This document shows positions 60,640 to 64,000 of a stretch of DNA of 64,000 nt, one piece after another. How positions within the stretch are numbered: the stretch's first letter is position 1; each line of letters begins with the position of its first letter. The notes beneath the pieces were generated by a model, which was not told the DNA's origin, made no database searches, and worked only from the letters and a program-made list of their open reading frames with translations. Source of the stretch: Stercorarius parasiticus (lineage: Eukaryota > Chordata > Aves > Charadriiformes > Stercorariidae); contig VWZL01000273.1 in assembly GCA_013396915.1 (NCBI GenBank), positions 1-64,000 of the forward strand, in the 5' to 3' direction. The position numbers and the translations under genes are program-made.

Positions 60640-61063
60640 ACATAAGCAAGAGTGGGCACCAGAAAAGAACAGACAATGATGAGTCTCTGGTTTCACCATG
60701 ATAAGAAGGTAGGGGGAGAAGGTGACCTTTTCCAGACAAGCAAAAGGAGATGCTTTCTCACACAGAGCACAGTGAGGCGGTGGAACTCATTGCCATGGGA
60801 AGCTGTGGACGATAAAAGCTGTCGTGGGTTCAAAAAGTCATTAGACAAACTCACAGCAGAAAAATATGAATAAATACAAAGACACCACTTCTGTCTCAGG
60901 AAGCAACTGAGCTGCAGATTGTCAGAGGCTGGGAGAGGACAGCAGGAATGCATCCCTTTGTGCTTGCCCCGTCCTTATGTTCATCTCTAAACATCTGCTA
61001 CTGTTTGGCCACTGTCCGAGCCAGACATTGGACCTCTGGTCTGAGCAGTATGGCTGTCATGTT
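60640..61063 (+). mobile_element. Ancient CR1 LINE 3' end
   Basis: In plus orientation the frame at 60727-60870 reads SKRRCFLTQSTVRRWNSLPW and GFKKSLDKLTAEKYE, the ORF2 C-terminus of old CR1 subfamilies. It is followed by the 3' UTR words ACATCTGCTACTGTTTGGCC, GACATTGGACCTCTGGTCTG and AGCAGTATGGCTGTCATGTT typical of CR1 copies shared with turtles and crocodiles. It is decayed and lacks a clean tail. Confidence 0.8.
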
Positions 61064-63737
61064 CATAGTGAAATCACCCAAATGTGAAGAGAGAGAGACC
61101 ACAGAGAACTGGGAAAAATGGCAGGGGCTCAGCTAATTGACCAGAGGGCTGGATACAGCCAGTAAATTCCAGCTGAGAAGCGAATGGCTTCAGTGGGATA
61201 ACCCATGGACACCTATCTCATTTGAAGTACCTATACTTTGTTAAATAGGGGCTTGTACAGATGGCTCTTGATTTCCTAAGGGCTATTGTCTGAAATGGCA
61301 CTGCATTATCTAGGGAGGTTTGCTGTAGCTCTCTGAAGCAGGAGGACAAACCCCGTAGGGTAAACAAAGATACCTAACACCGCCTGAGAGAGACACCAAT
61401 ACCTAGGCACTGTCCTCATATTTTCCCGTGGCTCTCTTGCCTCAGTCTTCAGACTCAGAGAGATGCGAAGAAAACAAGTGTTGCACATACAACTTCCTTA
61501 GAGGGGAATAAAGCCAAGCAGCAGGCAAGTTCAGTAGGCAAGAAATGATTGCACAGTGACCTTGGGATTTGTGCTCCATGACCTAAAGAGGTTAATAATG
61601 TTACAGAAAAAACCCAACTTATTAGAGAAAAAACAAGCTTTTTTTGGCTTATCATCCCCAATTTAAAAATAGTATTGCAAAGAAAAAAAATAACTTCCTA
61701 CAATACAGGCTATTATACAAGAGATTTAAAAACTTTCAAAAAACACCCATTTGTGTAAAGGTCTCTTTTTCAAGCCTCCAGTTAAACCCAAGTACAAAGG
61801 GCATTTCAGGAAGGAAAAAAAGTGATTAATAAAATAATGGCTCCTGCCCAGGAAAGAGAATAATTTTACATCTCAGTGATGATCTTCCACTGAATTATGC
61901 TTTGAAGAGCAGCAGCAATAAATTACCATTTTAAAGATGAGAGCCCTGATCACACAAGTCATGTCAATGGAGTTTCAGTTGCGGGTTCTCCCTTTTCCCT
62001 GTGGCCCACCGTTACAAAACGCAGCTGTCAATACCATTTGGCTGATATAGCAGGCTGCAATCCGCACCTTCATTGTGAGAGAAACAAAAGGCTCTCCTCT
62101 CTCTCCCCCCTCCTCCTCATATGCCATCCTTCTCAGGGGCTGCAAGGTGGCCCAGAGCTCACTGGGTGCCTGGGCAGCCGAGGAGGGATTTTTCTGCATG
62201 GCTTCTGTAACACGCAGACCAAGTGCTTGGAGTCTCTTGCCAGACACACCCTTGAAGCTGCACTCATGTGAATAATTTCTCTGTTCTTCAAATGAGGGCA
62301 AAATTTAATGAACTTTACAAAGGAGAGAGGCTAAAAGGGCAAGAAGAGGAACCTTCTGCTTTTTTTTTGGAAATCAAGAGATCTCCGTTGAAAATTCGGG
62401 AGGTTAAGAGGCATGGTTTAAGCAAATTTCAGATGACAGTCAAATACAGAGCAATAAAGCAAGGCTCGCACAGAGCAGAGGAGGAAGGACACGGCAGAAA
62501 ACAGAGCATCACAGCACAGAGCCCAGTGCTCCTCTCGGACTCGGAGCTCCTTTGGAAGCGGCGTGAGCTCCATCCAGAGAGCTAGGTGAGAACTGCACGT
62601 GAAGACACACCGAGTCACCTAGCCCCGTTAAAATCTTTCTTTCCAAGACTGGCTTTCAGGTTGTCTGGTTTAAATCCATGTTTCGATCACAGAAAGAGAG
62701 GACTGGAGGGAGGAGAGAAGGAAATTATTTGATGTTATCTCATTATATTGTTTTGTTATAGAGGGAAAGTCAAACCTTAACCCAAAGTACACAAGGGCTA
62801 AAAGGGTGATTCTCAGAAATGAAGGCTGCAAGATAATTGTTCCTTATGTCACATGGACTAGTTGATTTGATCCTTTTAATATGGTTTGGGCTCATCATAT
62901 TAGTAGTGTCCCCTCTGTGTAACTTAAAACAAAAGAACAGACACAGAGTCACCGATGGAGCAATGTTTCAGTGATTAGATAGAGCTGACAGGCTGCCTAA
63001 AGCAAAATTCAAGCATCGATTCTACCAGAGGGCCTTTTGTAAGTCCTTCGGAGGCCGATGGTCCCTTTGATTGCAAAGCATCAGGCTGACAGCAAGGTAT
63101 ACAAGTTTGGCCTCAGCCAAGTGCACGAGAAAGGTAGGCATCAGTCAGAAAACAGGCAGCAGAAAGCACACAAAACTGCGAGCATCCAAATCAGGGAGAG
63201 GATTTGAGTTAATTCTCTTTCAAGCCTGCCAATTCATTTGCATTACAGTGTTATCATCTAAAGATATAATCACATAAGGAACAGCAGAGTAGTCTAAAAT
63301 GAGATGTTTTTCTAGGAAAGCTCTCCATGCTCACAGTCCAGACATCCACATCCTACATTGACTTTATTCTTCTTTCACGAAGTGAGTAAAAATTTTGTTA
63401 GTGACCCAGATATGCCTGAAGTTAATGAAAAGGCTAACGACACATTAAATGGATCACATGGAGTAGGCCCAGTAAACAAAAACCACCAGGTTTCTACAGT
63501 TCCTTTCCTTATAGAGCATTTGAAGAATTCAATAATGCAATGAGATGAAAAATACAGAGGAAAAGCAAAATATGTGAATTACAGTAATTTTGAAGCAGCA
63601 TATGGTTCACATAGGCAGGAGCTCTACTCTGCATTGCTGTAAGGGACAATATTACAGGTAGTGATGAAGACATAAAAGACTAAGACATTCTTCACCTAAC
63701 TAGTAACTTCTTTTCTTTACTTAATTGATAATAAAGA

Positions 63738-64000
63738 ATAGAATAGAATATAAACTACAGAATATACAATACTGAATTTGGAAAGGACCTATAATGATCA
63801 TCTAGTCCAACTGCCTGACCATTTATGGGCTAACCAAAATTTATAACGTTATCAAGGGCATTGTCCAAATGCCTCTTAGTCACTGACAGGCTTGGGGCAT
63901 TGACCACCTCTCTAAGAAGCCTGTTCCAGTGTTTGACCATGCTCTCGGTAAACAAATGTTTCCTAGTGTCAAGTCTGAACCTCCCCTGGCCTAGCTTTGA
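63738..64000 (-). mobile_element. CR1 LINE 3' end, continues beyond window
   Basis: In minus orientation the tail reads as repeated ATTCT-type units (plus strand AGAATAGAATAGAATAT). It is followed on plus by TTGGAAAGGACCTATAATGA and CATCTAGTCCAACTGCC and then the ORF2 C-terminal region (GCCTGTTCCAGTGTTTGACC). It runs off the right edge at 64000, so its 5' extent is unknown. Confidence 0.9.

Larger units (their letters stand above)
48918..64000 (-). other. PHEX intron 12, 3' part (at least 15 kb)
   Basis: This stretch lies upstream of exon 13 on the PHEX strand. I read it for the expected exon 12 peptide (a block with WAFIDMLEKENEWMD in human, as remembered) and did not find it, so I treat the stretch as one intron that runs past the window edge. 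It holds an old CR1 3' end (about 60640-61063) and a CR1 at the right edge. Open frames of up to 126 codons (minus 58139-58519) have no recognised domain. An exon with poor conservation could have been missed. Confidence 0.6.

Overview
This is a window of vertebrate nuclear DNA, most likely from a bird. It is AT-rich, has no long open frames, has split genes with GT/AG introns, and carries many CR1 LINE copies, three of which end in the CR1-type terminal octamer repeat (ATTCTRTG-like). CR1 also occurs in turtles and crocodiles. The rather small gene (ten exons in 33 kb) and the relatively intact CR1 tails favour a bird.

The one gene I can support is PHEX, the phosphate-regulating endopeptidase homologue (M13 zinc metallopeptidase, neprilysin family), on the minus strand. 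Ten consecutive coding exons lie between 48917 and 16043, from the equivalent of human exon 13 to the terminal exon 22. Every splice junction is GT/AG, every codon phase joins, and the joined reading frame gives 281 residues that align without gaps to human PHEX residues 469-749 as I remember that sequence. It contains the substrate-binding NAFYS motif, the zinc site HEFTH, the ENIAD glutamate ligand, the catalytic H710/R716 pair and the C-terminal CRLW. Exons 1-12 are not seen; they should lie beyond 64000 on this strand.

Layout: 1-12000 is downstream, apparently gene-free sequence with an internally deleted CR1 (1384-2520), a GC-rich stretch holding a CA/TG/CG minisatellite (7507-7980), and a CR1 3' end (11262-11531). 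About 12000-16042 is the 3' UTR or 3' flank of PHEX. From 16043 to 48917 are the PHEX exons and their introns; intron 15 (11.5 kb) holds two old CR1 ORF2 fragments and a short CR1 tail, and intron 14 holds a 17-bp perfect inverted repeat next to another CR1 tail. From 48918 to 64000 is the 3' part of intron 12, ending in an old CR1 3' end and a CR1 that runs off the window.

I found no undescribed multi-gene system. The points most worth a second look are the glycine-to-alanine change next to the zinc-ligand glutamate of PHEX, a TTTC microsatellite serving as the polypyrimidine tract of exon 18, a weak splice donor on exon 21, the alternating purine-pyrimidine minisatellite, and the inverted repeat.
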